A stretch of 64,000 nucleotides of DNA from Brumimicrobium ulvae (GTDB lineage Bacteria; Bacteroidota; Bacteroidia; Flavobacteriales_D; Crocinitomicaceae): NCBI RefSeq assembly GCF_947504225.1, contig NZ_CANNGT010000011.1:62001-126000 (forward strand), written 5' to 3'. Positions 38,101-46,640 of the stretch are shown here, in pieces. How positions within the stretch are numbered: the stretch's first letter is position 1; each line of letters begins with the position of its first letter. A model generated the notes under the pieces. It searched no databases. It was not told where the DNA came from and saw only the letters and a program-made list of their open reading frames with translations. Made by a program: the position numbers and the translations under genes.

Positions 38101-39484
38101 AGGTAAATCTATTTCTTTCTTGAATCAATTTTTACCTGAACACAATGCTACTGATAGATTTTCAAATCTAGATTTAAGGTCTCAATTCAAAGAAGGAGCC
38201 ATTTTCGTTACACCTTTAATTACTGCTAACAACGACGTCGTTTATTATCAATGGTCGTGCAAAGAGTTCTCTGATGATGTTAGGGTGATATTAGGACAGG
38301 ATGTGACCGAAAAAATAAACCTTGAAAATTATTATGAGCTGATTGTGCAAAATGCAGAAGACTTGATTTTCCAAACAGATACCGATGGGAAGTTCACCTT
38401 TGTTAATGATAAGTGTGAGGTTGTCTTCGGAAAATCAAAAAGTGAATTATTAGATACTTCAATCTTTAATTTAGTGAAGCCTTCATTGCAAAATAAGGTG
38501 CGTGACTTTTTTGATCATTGCTTGAAAGGACGAAATAAAGGTGACTATATTGAATTTCCTATAATATACGACGGAGGTGAGTTAAAGTGGTTAGGGCTTA
38601 ATTTAACTACAATGAATAAACCTGCTGCAGAAAATGTTGTAATTGGATTCTTGGGATTGGCCAGAAATATTACTGAAGCAATTAAAACCAATGCAATTAT
38701 TAGAGATCAAAATAAGGACATCACTTCTTCTATAAATTACGCAAGAAGAATTCAATTTAATTTGCTGCCCAGATTTACTGATTTTGATCAGGCCTTTGAT
38801 GAACACTTCATCCTTTACCGTCCAAAATCAATCGTGTCGGGAGACTTTTATTGGCTAAAGAAAATTGAAAATAAAACGATTTTAATTGTTTCCGATTCAA
38901 CTGGTCATGGAGTACCTGGTAGTTTTATGACTTTGTTAGGAATCAATATATTAAATCAAATTATCCTCGAAGCAAATGTTACCGACCCAGGGAAAATATT
39001 AAACGAGTTAGACACCCGATTAATGGATGTATTACCACGAGATGGACAAAATCGAATCCAAGATGGAATGGAAACAGTTGTATGTGTTTTTGATGATAAT
39101 TCCGACGATTTAGAATATGCTCTTGCTGGAGGAAGGTTTGTTGTAACCGACGTTCATGGTGATAAACTAGAGGTCGTTAAGGGGCAAGTTAAACATATTG
39201 GGGACGACCTAGATGGAGAAGAGTTTGAGTATAAAACCTTTAAAATGACTTTAACCAACCAACAAACTTTATATGTTTTTACAGATGGTTACCCAGATCA
39301 ATTTGGAGGCGATAAAAATAAAAAGCTCACGATAAAAAGGTTCCTCGCTCTTTTGGATGCTATATCTCCGCAACATCTTCATGATCAAAACGTAATGCTA
39401 CAAGAGCATTTGTCAGAGTGGATTGCTGATCAGCCTCAAACTGACGACATTACGGTTGTTGGGGTGAGGGGAGTAAAGAAATAA
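35174..39484 (+). CDS. Large membrane sensor: two-component propeller, Y_Y_Y, multi-TM, two PAS and SpoIIE phosphatase
   Basis: This is a 1436-residue protein. The signal peptide (ending QFVAQ) is followed by beta-propeller repeats typical of two-component regulator propellers (about 20-640; for example ESQEGYLWFGTDGGGLMRFDG, in which blades carry the W-F-G-T pattern). A Y_Y_Y domain follows (about 645-730, YMLEGYDKEWSEWG). One helix (about 735-757) is followed by a cluster of about six more (about 780-935). Two PAS-like domains (about 945-1045 and 1055-1165) are followed by the linker SSINYARRIQFNLLP and a SpoIIE phosphatase (about 1190-1436) with SGDFYWL, SDSTGHGVPGSFM, FTDGYPDQFGG and TDDITVVGV. 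A TTG two codons upstream opens the frame, but the ATG at 35174 begins a proper signal peptide. Propeller sensors usually end in a kinase; here the output is a phosphatase. Confidence 0.88.
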   Translation: MKLRKFAFLLCVCLLSHQFVAQVYTFKNYGHEDGLNLSTLLTIEESQEGYLWFGTDGGGLMRFDGKTFNYLEHEQGRNNRHVNHISFKDKKLFFTTLYRGVYEYEDGKIRKVDHIQYVGRNHAIINFDDKQVVLQDGGLKIYKDSLLVDEKITYPYNTNTQFFGQLEFLENLLVFSSKGNYLIQENKIFNLNDWLVTDESVTKNLVAAFQSGDSLVLVDKHLKNEITVLLDDNRPKFFVQENLENKLLLEGEYVLRWDRKGNEMVFITNQGRVFKRNIENHTYTKITHNSAKRIFDPTDILIDSNQDIWVTTRTSGVFRISLEPFTVINHHPIYQNSLISFVAHTKGNDIVITIGNEGTFITPKVEREDFTKNDKIFVTSIAHIGDTALLSTNKGIRIIEKGKLVPFEPLSILSEEKITLVTYAYGYLWYSVESKGLFRRNLKNGEEVHYSSAPAYFYNVVSPKDSSALYFGSNYGVYRYDREREVLTQLSNKVDGQELGSYVGNSTIDIHGTMWFSFDNGLMGITKDEEFVSITSEIYLPSLLIYTLNSDEYGNLLVGSNKGVTVIAVDNQGKPESSNTYNRNNGFYGYETHMRSSFKDPNGSIFLGTLEGLIMVRPEYLRKTLAPNKPIIYSFKNQNVTNLLNTESDIILDTEDNNLLIEFSSVNTKSNFVSYSYMLEGYDKEWSEWGRSQEAYYNNLRSGNYVFKVRASVDGENISEASELTFRVSVPFYRNKWFIISVITLLIVINILILDRTRSFNRSNIILSRDVGADRKIASSIIAFGAFANTSAHIFAPRIESSIEYHDVSALFVGLIMLGLFYLVAFVKNAKRVGLYLIFSFLILLAYNLLFVYLSNIHPFYFIIVLLVTFVAPYTLKRLRSVIFLSLTLGALSFMIIFFIQDAVYNQYLFLLGIAIAGFLMVFMTHLRNNSLEQLIFTSGIVNNGNALVIAFDVKGNISYASENTELLLGIDDNLKGKSISFLNQFLPEHNATDRFSNLDLRSQFKEGAIFVTPLITANNDVVYYQWSCKEFSDDVRVILGQDVTEKINLENYYELIVQNAEDLIFQTDTDGKFTFVNDKCEVVFGKSKSELLDTSIFNLVKPSLQNKVRDFFDHCLKGRNKGDYIEFPIIYDGGELKWLGLNLTTMNKPAAENVVIGFLGLARNITEAIKTNAIIRDQNKDITSSINYARRIQFNLLPRFTDFDQAFDEHFILYRPKSIVSGDFYWLKKIENKTILIVSDSTGHGVPGSFMTLLGINILNQIILEANVTDPGKILNELDTRLMDVLPRDGQNRIQDGMETVVCVFDDNSDDLEYALAGGRFVVTDVHGDKLEVVKGQVKHIGDDLDGEEFEYKTFKMTLTNQQTLYVFTDGYPDQFGGDKNKKLTIKRFLALLDAISPQHLHDQNVMLQEHLSEWIADQPQTDDITVVGVRGVKK

Positions 39485-39558
39485 TATTTTTAAATCTTCT
39501 TGTGGTTACTCATATTATTTATTAACTTAAATAGTGTTATTTTTAAAACCACCTAATC

Positions 39559-40839
39559 ATGCAAGAAGAATACCTGCACTATTTATGGCGTATGAAACGC
39601 TTAGACTTTAGTCAATTAATTTTAGCCAACGGGTCAAAGCAACCTGTTTATGTCGAGGAGGTTGGATGGTACAATCTAGATGCTGGTCCAGACTTCTTTA
39701 ACGGAACTGTGGTTGTCGATGGTCTTCGCTGGTCTGGAAATATTGAACTGCATATCAAATCATCAGATTGGTATGCACATCAACATCACCTTGATGAAGC
39801 ATATAATAATGTCGTTCTCCATGTTGTTTACGAACACGATAAAGAAGTGTATGTGAACGGTGCGGTGCTACCTACAATTGAATTGAAAGAAGTAATAGAT
39901 AAAAACCATTATTTGAATTACACTTCTGTTATTAATAATGTACAAAAGGTCCCTTGTTATAAAACAGTTATGGAACATAAGTTGGCTTTGCTTCAACAAA
40001 TAGATGTTTCTTTCTTACACCGAATAGAAAGAAAAGGATTGGGCTTGTTTGATGAGGTGGAAAAGGGGACAAGAGATAAAATAGCTTTGTTGTTCGTTGC
40101 GTTATTTAAGGCGGTTGGTGGAAGGACAAATGGATTGCCCATGCAAGAACTTGTGAAACTATTGCCTTATACTATCATTAGTAAAGAAAAATGGGACCCA
40201 ATTCGTTTGGAAGCTTTATTATTTGGTTGTGCTGGTTTGCTTAATGAAGAATGTACAGATTTTTACTACTTAAGACTTAAAGACCAATGGAGGTTTTTGA
40301 AAGGGAAACATCAACTATCAGAAATGAAACGAAATTCTTGGAAGTTTGGAGGGATACGACCTTATAGCTTTCCATCTTTTCTTATTGCTCAACTTTCAGC
40401 ATTGCTCCTCGAGTTTGATTTTATCAACCTAGAAAAACTGAAAAGTGATGAAATCGTGCAAAGAATATTATCTTTAAAGGGTAATTATATTCACCCGTAT
40501 TGGGAAACACATTTTGTGTTCGGCAAGCTTTCTTCAAAACGAAAATTAAAGTTTTCTACACTTTTTAAAATAAATATTTTGATTAATGGAATTGCGCCTT
40601 ACTTTGTTGCATTAAAACACATCGATGGTAATTTCTCACACACAGACAAAGCGATTGAAATGTTGGAAAAACTACCGCCTGAAACGAATTCAATTACTAA
40701 TTACTGGAAAAATATCGGCTTTACCCCTAAAAATGCGTTAGAAAGTCAAGGTTTATTAGAATTAAACAATGAATTTTGTAACTTTAAAAAATGTTTATCC
40801 TGTAAAGTTGGGGTAGAGGTTCTTGAGAAGAAAATATGA
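39559..40839 (+). CDS. DUF2851 family protein
   Basis: This 426-residue protein of unknown function is characteristic of Bacteroidota. It opens with EEYLHYLWRMKRLDFSQL, then GPDFFNGTVVVDGLRWSGNIELHIKSSDW (about 48-76) and HVVYEHD, the conserved core. Several histidines and acidic residues in that core (IELHIKSSDW, YAHQHHLDEAYNNVVLHVV) could be catalytic; the arrangement is reminiscent of nuclease-like folds, but this is only an inference. The C-terminus has a Cys motif CNFKKCLSCKVG. It starts at an ATG and its stop overlaps the PspC-like gene by four bases. Confidence 0.88.
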   Translation: MQEEYLHYLWRMKRLDFSQLILANGSKQPVYVEEVGWYNLDAGPDFFNGTVVVDGLRWSGNIELHIKSSDWYAHQHHLDEAYNNVVLHVVYEHDKEVYVNGAVLPTIELKEVIDKNHYLNYTSVINNVQKVPCYKTVMEHKLALLQQIDVSFLHRIERKGLGLFDEVEKGTRDKIALLFVALFKAVGGRTNGLPMQELVKLLPYTIISKEKWDPIRLEALLFGCAGLLNEECTDFYYLRLKDQWRFLKGKHQLSEMKRNSWKFGGIRPYSFPSFLIAQLSALLLEFDFINLEKLKSDEIVQRILSLKGNYIHPYWETHFVFGKLSSKRKLKFSTLFKINILINGIAPYFVALKHIDGNFSHTDKAIEMLEKLPPETNSITNYWKNIGFTPKNALESQGLLELNNEFCNFKKCLSCKVGVEVLEKKI

Positions 40840-41072
40840 AGAAGTTAATCCAAAAAATTGTATTCTTTTTTGAAATGCGATCGTTCGGTGTAAGTGAATG
40901 GTGGGCTCAGAAATTGGGTATTCGTACTGCTAAGGTAAGATTGTTTTTTATCTATAGCTCTTTTATTGGACTTGGATCACCTATCATTATCTATTTATTG
41001 ATGGGACTTGGGCTAGAGTATAAACATATATTTAAATTGAGAAAAAAGAGAAAATCAATTTGGGAGTTATGA
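40836..41072 (+). CDS. PspC-domain small membrane protein
   Basis: This 78-residue protein has an N-terminal amphipathic stretch FFFEMRSFGVSEWWAQKLGI, then TAKVRLFFIYSSFIG and a hydrophobic helix SPIIIYLLMGLGL, followed by a basic tail. This matches the PspC domain of phage-shock and envelope-stress membrane proteins. It overlaps both neighbours by four bases (ATGA), so DUF2851, this gene and the reductase are one translational unit. Its usual PspA/PspB partners are not present, so a link to envelope stress is by family only. Confidence 0.82.
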   Translation: MKKLIQKIVFFFEMRSFGVSEWWAQKLGIRTAKVRLFFIYSSFIGLGSPIIIYLLMGLGLEYKHIFKLRKKRKSIWEL

Positions 41073-41977
41073 AGCCTGCCGTTAAAAGAATATTAATTAC
41101 CGGGAGTAATGGACTTCTGGGTCAGAAATTAGTAAAATATTGCTTAGAAAATCATATTGATTTTTTGGCTACAGCTAATTCCTCCAACCGCTATTCATTG
41201 TGCCCTGATCTTCATTTTTCAATTTTGGATATTACAAAACCTGACCAAGTAAAGGGGATAGTTTCAAAATATCAACCAACTCATATCATTAATGCAGCAG
41301 CAATGACAAACGTTGATGCTTGTGAAGCTCAGGTCGAAAACTGTAATGCCGTTAATGTGAATGGAGTAAAACACCTGCTTTCTGAAGCTAAAGCCTTAAA
41401 TATTCATCTAATTCAGATTTCTACCGATTTTATTTTCGATGGAAAAAAGAAACTCTACCATGAGCGTGATCTCGCTAATCCTTTGAGTGTTTACGGAGCT
41501 TCAAAATGGAAAGCAGAAGCGTTGATTGCTGAAAGTAAATACCCGAATGTTACCATCCTGCGAACATCCATTCTATACGGAACCGGAGAATCACTGAATA
41601 AATCTAATATTTTTAATTGGGCAATGGAGGCCTTAAGGGCTGATAAAGAATTGACTATTGTAAACGATCAGTTTAGAACTCCGACTTTTGTTGCTGATTT
41701 GGTACAAGCTTGCTTTAAAGTAATTGAACAGAATGTAAAAGGGGTATTCAATGTTGCAGGGGGCGAATTGAATTCTATGTATGAATTTATTTTATTGCTG
41801 GCCGATTATGTTGGTGCGCCTAGGAGTTTAGTGCAAGCGATTAGTTCTGACCAACTCAACCAAAATGCAAAAAGACCACAATCTTCGGGCTTAATAATTG
41901 ATAAAGCAATCCATACATTTGCTTATCAACCTACAAGCTTTGTAGAAAGCTTATTAGAAATTGACCCGAACAATTGA
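41069..41977 (+). CDS. SDR-family NAD(P)-dependent sugar-nucleotide reductase (RmlD-like)
   Basis: This 302-residue protein has an extended-SDR Rossmann fold. The nucleotide motif is ITGSNGLLGQKLV (about 9-21), NAAAMTNVDACE follows, and the catalytic set is ISTDFIFDG with Y-x3-K in VYGASKWKAE. The motifs are those of dTDP-4-dehydrorhamnose reductase (RmlD). No rmlA, rmlB or rmlC is adjacent, so the substrate is uncertain. The frame is open three codons upstream from a TTG, but the ATG at 41069 overlaps the PspC stop as ATGA and is preferred. It is the last gene of the DUF2851-PspC-SDR unit. Confidence 0.85.
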   Translation: MKPAVKRILITGSNGLLGQKLVKYCLENHIDFLATANSSNRYSLCPDLHFSILDITKPDQVKGIVSKYQPTHIINAAAMTNVDACEAQVENCNAVNVNGVKHLLSEAKALNIHLIQISTDFIFDGKKKLYHERDLANPLSVYGASKWKAEALIAESKYPNVTILRTSILYGTGESLNKSNIFNWAMEALRADKELTIVNDQFRTPTFVADLVQACFKVIEQNVKGVFNVAGGELNSMYEFILLLADYVGAPRSLVQAISSDQLNQNAKRPQSSGLIIDKAIHTFAYQPTSFVESLLEIDPNN

Positions 41978-42062
41978 AATAATATTTATAAATTAGCAAA
42001 TCTTGATTCCTTATTATGGAAGTCTTAAAAGATTTTAATTTAGAACACTAAAAAAATTATTT

Positions 42063-44138
42063 ATGAGATTAGCTAAGGTTTTGGCTGCCCTATTCATGTT
42101 TTCAAATTTTGCATTTGCTCAGAACGACCCTTTGACTGCCGAGCTTACAATGAATGATAAAACACCTGCAATAGATGATGTGACAGTTAAAATCTCTGTG
42201 AAAGGAGGGAAGAAACCCTATAAATATGTTTGGAATAATTCAAATATTTCAATTTACAACAGTAGCTATAAAAATTGGTCTGAAGGAGATTCGGTTAAAG
42301 TCACAGTTATCGATGCGAATTTTGATTCTGTTTCAGTGAACGGTTATGTAGCGCCTAATAGTTTTTCAGAACACATTAACAACGCAATGAAACCTGCAGT
42401 TAAGCATATGCAGGACATTCTATTTGCAAAAATTTGGTCAGATACCGTAAAAGTTAACGAGTTTGTTTTAAAAGCACCTTTTGCTATTGATGCTGAAAAA
42501 ACCGAGTATACTTTAAAGGAATGGATAAAAAAAGACGGAGAGGAAGTTGAGCACCTTGAGGTTGTGGCTATACTAAAAGACAAGGATGATGAGTTTCCAT
42601 TATACGCAATGGGGGATGGAATCTTAAATTATGGAATCCATGAAGGGGTGAAAGTTGCTCCTGGTGATAAAGTCTTTTATACCAATAGAAAAGGGAATAG
42701 ATCAGAGAAGGTTTTGGGGAAAATCGATTACTCATCGCCACAACCATTTTACTTTAAAAACTTAACCAATAAAACTCAGGGAATTCCATTGATTGTACTT
42801 TGGCTTGTTTTAGGTGCAGTTTTCTTTACTATTAAAATGCGTTTTATCCAATTCTGGGGGGTAAGGCACGCTATTGATTTGGTTAAAGGAAAGTTTGATG
42901 ATCCTTCTAAAGACCATGGGGAAGTAACCCACTTCCAAGCTTTAGTGACCGCACTGTCGGCTACCGTAGGGCTTGGAAATATTGCTGGAGTTGCTATCGC
43001 TATAAGCATGGGGGGCCCTGGAGCTACCTTCTGGATGATTCTTGCAGGGTTAATTGGAATGGCTTCTAAGTTTGTGGAATGCACCTTAGGAGTAAAGTAT
43101 AGACATCAAAAAGAAGATGGTGAAGTTTTCGGAGGGCCTATGTATTACTTGAGTCGTGGGCTGGCTAAAAGAGGTCCAGGATTTAAACAGTTAGGAAAAG
43201 TGTTGGCCATTATGTTTGCTGTACTCTGTGTAGGTGGTTCTCTAGGTGGTGGGAATATGTTTCAGGCAAATCAAGCTTTCAATCAGTTGGCTGAAATTCC
43301 AGGTTGGGAAGGATTCTCCGCCTATGGCTTCTATTTTGGAATTGTAATGGCGATTCTTGTAGGTGTAGTAATTGTTGGGGGAATAAAAAGTATAGCAAAG
43401 GTAACCGACAAAATAGTCCCTGCTATGGTGGGAATTTATGTCGTTTCTGCTATAGTAATTATCGGTTTTAACTATGAAAACTTAGGACACGGCTTCAATA
43501 CAATTATTACAGGTGCTTTTAGCCCTGATGCAATGTATGGTGGATTTATCGGAGTGCTGATTTTAGGATTCCAACGTGCGGCTTTTTCTAATGAAGCAGG
43601 GGTTGGATCTGCACCAATTGCCCATGCTGCGGCAAAAACAGATGAGCCAGTGAGTGAAGGTGTGGTTGCTGTCCTGGAACCCTTCATCGATACGGTTGTC
43701 GTTTGTACTATGACAGCTTTAGTGATTATTTTTACCGGCTATGCTCAAGACCCTGAAGGATTAGAAGGTGCAGCCTTAACATCTGCTGCATTCTCCTCTT
43801 CATTAGGAGATTGGTCGCTGTATGTACTCTCTTTTGCAGTGGTTTTATTTGCATTTTCAACAATGATTTCTTGGTCGTATTATGGACTTAAAGCTTGGAC
43901 CTATGTGTTTGGAGAAACCAAAACAGCAGGATTAGTTTATAAATTTATATTTTTGGTATTCGTGGTAATAGGATCTTCTGTGGGATTAGGAGCTGTAATT
44001 GATTTTTCAGATCTAATGATTCTAGGAATGGCTTTCCCGAATATTTTAGGACTACTTATTATGTCAGGTGAAGTGAAATCTGATATGATTGATTATTTTA
44101 GTAGAGTAAAGTCTGGAGCGATTAAGAAATTTAAATAG
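42063..44138 (+). CDS. AGCS-family sodium:amino-acid (alanine) symporter with extra periplasmic N-terminal region
   Basis: This is a 691-residue transporter. The AGCS core begins near residue 235 ([17 protein letters not shown]) and carries the family signature [22 protein letters not shown] (about 288-309 region), then [11 protein letters not shown] and [21 protein letters not shown]. About ten membrane helices are seen. It moves alanine or glycine with sodium across the inner membrane. The unusual part is the first about 230 residues. There is a cleavable signal peptide (ending FAFAQ), a SprB/PKD-like strand region ([15 protein letters not shown], about 48-62), then a helix and a segment [26 protein letters not shown] that resembles a biotinyl/lipoyl hammerhead barrel without the modified lysine. 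Many symporters of this family lack it. The start is ATG. Confidence 0.9.
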   Translation: MRLAKVLAALFMFSNFAFAQNDPLTAELTMNDKTPAIDDVTVKISVKGGKKPYKYVWNNSNISIYNSSYKNWSEGDSVKVTVIDANFDSVSVNGYVAPNSFSEHINNAMKPAVKHMQDILFAKIWSDTVKVNEFVLKAPFAIDAEKTEYTLKEWIKKDGEEVEHLEVVAILKDKDDEFPLYAMGDGILNYGIHEGVKVAPGDKVFYTNRKGNRSEKVLGKIDYSSPQPFYFKNLTNKTQGIPLIVLWLVLGAVFFTIKMRFIQFWGVRHAIDLVKGKFDDPSKDHGEVTHFQALVTALSATVGLGNIAGVAIAISMGGPGATFWMILAGLIGMASKFVECTLGVKYRHQKEDGEVFGGPMYYLSRGLAKRGPGFKQLGKVLAIMFAVLCVGGSLGGGNMFQANQAFNQLAEIPGWEGFSAYGFYFGIVMAILVGVVIVGGIKSIAKVTDKIVPAMVGIYVVSAIVIIGFNYENLGHGFNTIITGAFSPDAMYGGFIGVLILGFQRAAFSNEAGVGSAPIAHAAAKTDEPVSEGVVAVLEPFIDTVVVCTMTALVIIFTGYAQDPEGLEGAALTSAAFSSSLGDWSLYVLSFAVVLFAFSTMISWSYYGLKAWTYVFGETKTAGLVYKFIFLVFVVIGSSVGLGAVIDFSDLMILGMAFPNILGLLIMSGEVKSDMIDYFSRVKSGAIKKFK

Positions 44139-44143
44139 TAATA

Positions 44144-45067
44144 TTGTCGAAAAATAACTGGGATAGCGATTGGGTGCACTTCTCGAAAAAATCACGTCGA
44201 GGAATTTTGGTGTTGCTTATTTTATTTGTCCTCATTGCTGTAGCTCCTAGATTATACCATAACTATGTTTACACCCCACCAAATTACAATGTCAAGTACA
44301 GCGCTATCGTAGACAACCCTTCAGATTCATCCATTGTTAAAGAAACCCGATATCGTCAACCTGATGTGAGTTTTGACCCAAATGTGTATACATTAGAGGA
44401 GTGGAAATCAGTTGGACTTTCAGAAAAACAAGCCCAATCAATATTGAAATACTTAGGAAGTGGTGCCCAATTAAGGGTCAAGTCAGACTTGAAAAAGCTA
44501 TACGTTATCGATGATGAATTGTACTCGTTACTTGAACCAAAACTGAATCTTCCTGACTCAATAGAAGGAAAGAAGAGTCAAAGCAAACCAACGTATAATA
44601 CTGATTATGATAAAACTCAGGGTCTTGAAGAGGATAGGGATGAAATTGGAGAAGAAACTGTTGAATTAGCACCTATGTCGATCAACCATGCCTCAAGTAG
44701 AGAACTACAAACCATTCCTGGAATCGGTCCTTTCTTCGCAAAGGAAATCCTGAAAATCAGAGAGAATTATGGAGGATTTATTTCTTCTGATCAGTTACTT
44801 GATATCTATCGAATGGACGAAGAAAAGTTGAGTGAAATATTGCCTTACCTTATTATAGATCCTAATGAAGTCAATAAACTAAATGTTAATACCGCGAGTG
44901 AAGAGCAGCTTAGGAAACATCCACTAATCAGTAGAGATATGGCCAAATCAATTGTTTATTTTAGAAAGAACCATAAAGAATATGACTCATTGAATGATTT
45001 GCTTTTGTCTCCATACATTGATGGACAGGTCTTAAAGACAATTATGCCTTATCTGAAAGTAGAATAA
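44144..45067 (+). CDS. Helix-hairpin-helix (ComEA-like) membrane-anchored protein
   Basis: This is a 307-residue protein with one N-terminal membrane helix (GILVLLILFVLIAVAP, about 19-35) and two or three helix-hairpin-helix units. One unit is at about 75-125 (YTLEEWKSVGLSEKQAQSIL), one at about 178-235 (INHASSRELQTIPGIGPFFA) and one at about 240-305 (LNVNTASEEQLRKHPLI). HhH units of this ComEA type bind double-stranded DNA; in Gram-negative bacteria they sit in the periplasm and can take part in DNA uptake. The only usable start is TTG at 44144, five bases after the symporter stop. No other competence gene is seen nearby, so DNA uptake is a family-based inference. Confidence 0.8.
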   Translation: MSKNNWDSDWVHFSKKSRRGILVLLILFVLIAVAPRLYHNYVYTPPNYNVKYSAIVDNPSDSSIVKETRYRQPDVSFDPNVYTLEEWKSVGLSEKQAQSILKYLGSGAQLRVKSDLKKLYVIDDELYSLLEPKLNLPDSIEGKKSQSKPTYNTDYDKTQGLEEDRDEIGEETVELAPMSINHASSRELQTIPGIGPFFAKEILKIRENYGGFISSDQLLDIYRMDEEKLSEILPYLIIDPNEVNKLNVNTASEEQLRKHPLISRDMAKSIVYFRKNHKEYDSLNDLLLSPYIDGQVLKTIMPYLKVE

Positions 45068-45103
45068 TTTGGAATACAAAAGGTTCAAGCTTTAAAAAAA
45101 TAT

Positions 45104-45111
45104 TATCTTCG
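45104..45111 (+). promoter_or_regulatory. Candidate -7 box for the acyl-CoA dehydrogenase gene
   Basis: TATCTTCG, the same octamer as before purK, lies 58 bases before the ATG. No clear TTG partner is seen. Confidence 0.35.
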
Positions 45112-45169
45112 CCTTTTTGAAATCTACTTTTTGTAGTGATTTTTGTAAAAACCATAAATAGTAAACACA

Positions 45170-46309
45170 ATGAATTTCGATTTGAACGAGAATCAGTTAA
45201 TGATTCAACAAATGATACGCGATTTTGCTGAAAAGGAAATCAAACCCAATTTGTTAGAATGGGATGAAAAAGAACTCTTTCCTGTTGATGTGATGAAAAA
45301 ACTAGGTGATCTAGGATTGCTTGGTATTTACATTCCTGAAGAATATGGAGGAAGTGGTTTCTCTTATGATGAATATGTAACTGCCTTGATCGAATTAGGA
45401 AAAGTTTGTGGTGGACTTGGACTCTCTGTTGCAGCACATAACTCACTATGTACTGGACATATTTATTATCATGGTTCTGAAGAACAAAAAAGAAAATACC
45501 TTCCAAAATTAGCTTCAGGTGAATTTATTGGTGCGTGGGGATTAACAGAGCCAAATACAGGGTCTGACGCCATGAGAATGAAAACAACCGCTGTTAAAGA
45601 AGGGAATGAATGGGTTATTAATGGTGCAAAAAACTGGATTACCCACGGATTGTCTGGTGATGTAGCTGTTGTTTTAGTTCGTACTGGAGAATTATTAGAC
45701 AGTAAAGGAATTACTGCTTTTATCGTAGAAAAAGGAACACCTGGTTTCTCTGCTGTTAAAATTGGTGATAAATTAGGAGTAAGAGCGAGTGAAACTGCTG
45801 AACTTATTTTTGATAATGTTCGTGTACCCGAAGAAAATGTCATTGGTGAAGTCGGAATGGGATTTGTTCAAGCGATGCAAATTCTTGATGGTGGTAGAAT
45901 CTCTATTGCTGCATTAAGTTGTGGTATCGCTAGGGGAGCATATGAAGCGTCTGTGAAATACGCAAAAGAAAGAGAACAGTTCGGAAAACCGATTGCTTCA
46001 TTCCAAGGAATTAGTTTTAAATTGGCAGATATGGCCACAAATGTTCATGCAGCAGAGTTGTTGACTTTTAACGCAGCAGCCTTGAAGAATAAGGGTCAAA
46101 AACTGACCAAAGAAGGAGCTTTTGCTAAATATTTTGCCAGCGAAACTGCAGTGACCTGCGGAAATGAAGCTGTCCAAATTATGGGTGGGTATGGATATAC
46201 AAGAGAGTATCCTGCTGAGAAGTTTTTGAGAGATGCTAAGCTGATGACCATTGGTGAAGGAACATCAGAAATTCAAAAAGTAGTTATTTCAAGAGAAATT
46301 TTGAAATAA
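45170..46309 (+). CDS. Acyl-CoA dehydrogenase
   Basis: This 379-residue flavoprotein performs the first step of fatty-acid or branched-chain acyl-CoA oxidation. The FAD and substrate motifs are AWGLTEPNTGSDAMRM (about 123-138), WVINGAKNWITHG (about 147-159), KYAKEREQFGKPIASFQGI (about 264-282) and QIMGGYGYTREYPAEKFLRD (about 339-358). The catalytic Glu lies in IGEGTSEIQ near the C-terminus. The length and motif set fit short- and branched-chain enzymes. The start is ATG. It is transcribed alone ahead of rpsU, which has its own promoter. The chain-length preference cannot be read from the sequence. Confidence 0.93.
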   Translation: MNFDLNENQLMIQQMIRDFAEKEIKPNLLEWDEKELFPVDVMKKLGDLGLLGIYIPEEYGGSGFSYDEYVTALIELGKVCGGLGLSVAAHNSLCTGHIYYHGSEEQKRKYLPKLASGEFIGAWGLTEPNTGSDAMRMKTTAVKEGNEWVINGAKNWITHGLSGDVAVVLVRTGELLDSKGITAFIVEKGTPGFSAVKIGDKLGVRASETAELIFDNVRVPEENVIGEVGMGFVQAMQILDGGRISIAALSCGIARGAYEASVKYAKEREQFGKPIASFQGISFKLADMATNVHAAELLTFNAAALKNKGQKLTKEGAFAKYFASETAVTCGNEAVQIMGGYGYTREYPAEKFLRDAKLMTIGEGTSEIQKVVISREILK

Positions 46310-46312
46310 GTA

Positions 46313-46342
46313 TTGTTCATAAGATTTATCTTATTATCTTTG
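46313..46342 (+). promoter_or_regulatory. Promoter TTG-N19-TATCTTTG of rpsU
   Basis: TTG at 46313-46315 and TATCTTTG at 46335-46342, spaced by 19 bases, match the Bacteroidota housekeeping promoter. The ATG follows 43 bases later. Confidence 0.75.
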
Positions 46343-46385
46343 CCATCCAATTTACTGAATTAGAAACTGAAATTAATTATAGAAT

Positions 46386-46577
46386 ATGTTAGTAATACCT
46401 GTAAAAGAAGGAGAGAACATAGAGAGAGCTCTCAAGAAATATAAGAAGAAGTTTGAAAAAACTGGTAGAATGCGTGAAATCCGTAGACGTAAAGAATTTA
46501 TCAAGCCGTCAGTTTTAATGCGTCAGCAACGTATTAAAGCAGGATACAAACAACGTATGCAGTCTAAGGAGATATAA
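46386..46577 (+). CDS. rpsU: 30S ribosomal protein S21
   Basis: This 63-residue basic protein has the S21 opening VIPVKEGENIERALKKYKKKFE and the middle RRRKEFIKPSVLMRQQRIKAGY. S21 sits near the anti-Shine-Dalgarno end of 16S rRNA. This is notable in a phylum that hardly uses Shine-Dalgarno pairing. It has its own promoter and a terminator 24 bases past its stop, so it is largely monocistronic. Confidence 0.97.
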   Translation: MLVIPVKEGENIERALKKYKKKFEKTGRMREIRRRKEFIKPSVLMRQQRIKAGYKQRMQSKEI

Positions 46578-46600
46578 ACATATTTTATTAAAATACGTTA

Positions 46601-46628
46601 AGGAGTCTATTTATAGACTCCTTTTTTT
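46601..46628 (+). terminator. Intrinsic terminator after rpsU
   Basis: A 9-bp stem (AGGAGTCTA at 46601-46609 with TAGACTCCT at 46614-46622) and a 4-base loop are followed by TTTTTT. The xerC ATG begins only 13 bases further on. Confidence 0.9.
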
Positions 46629-46640
46629 ATTTTTATACCT

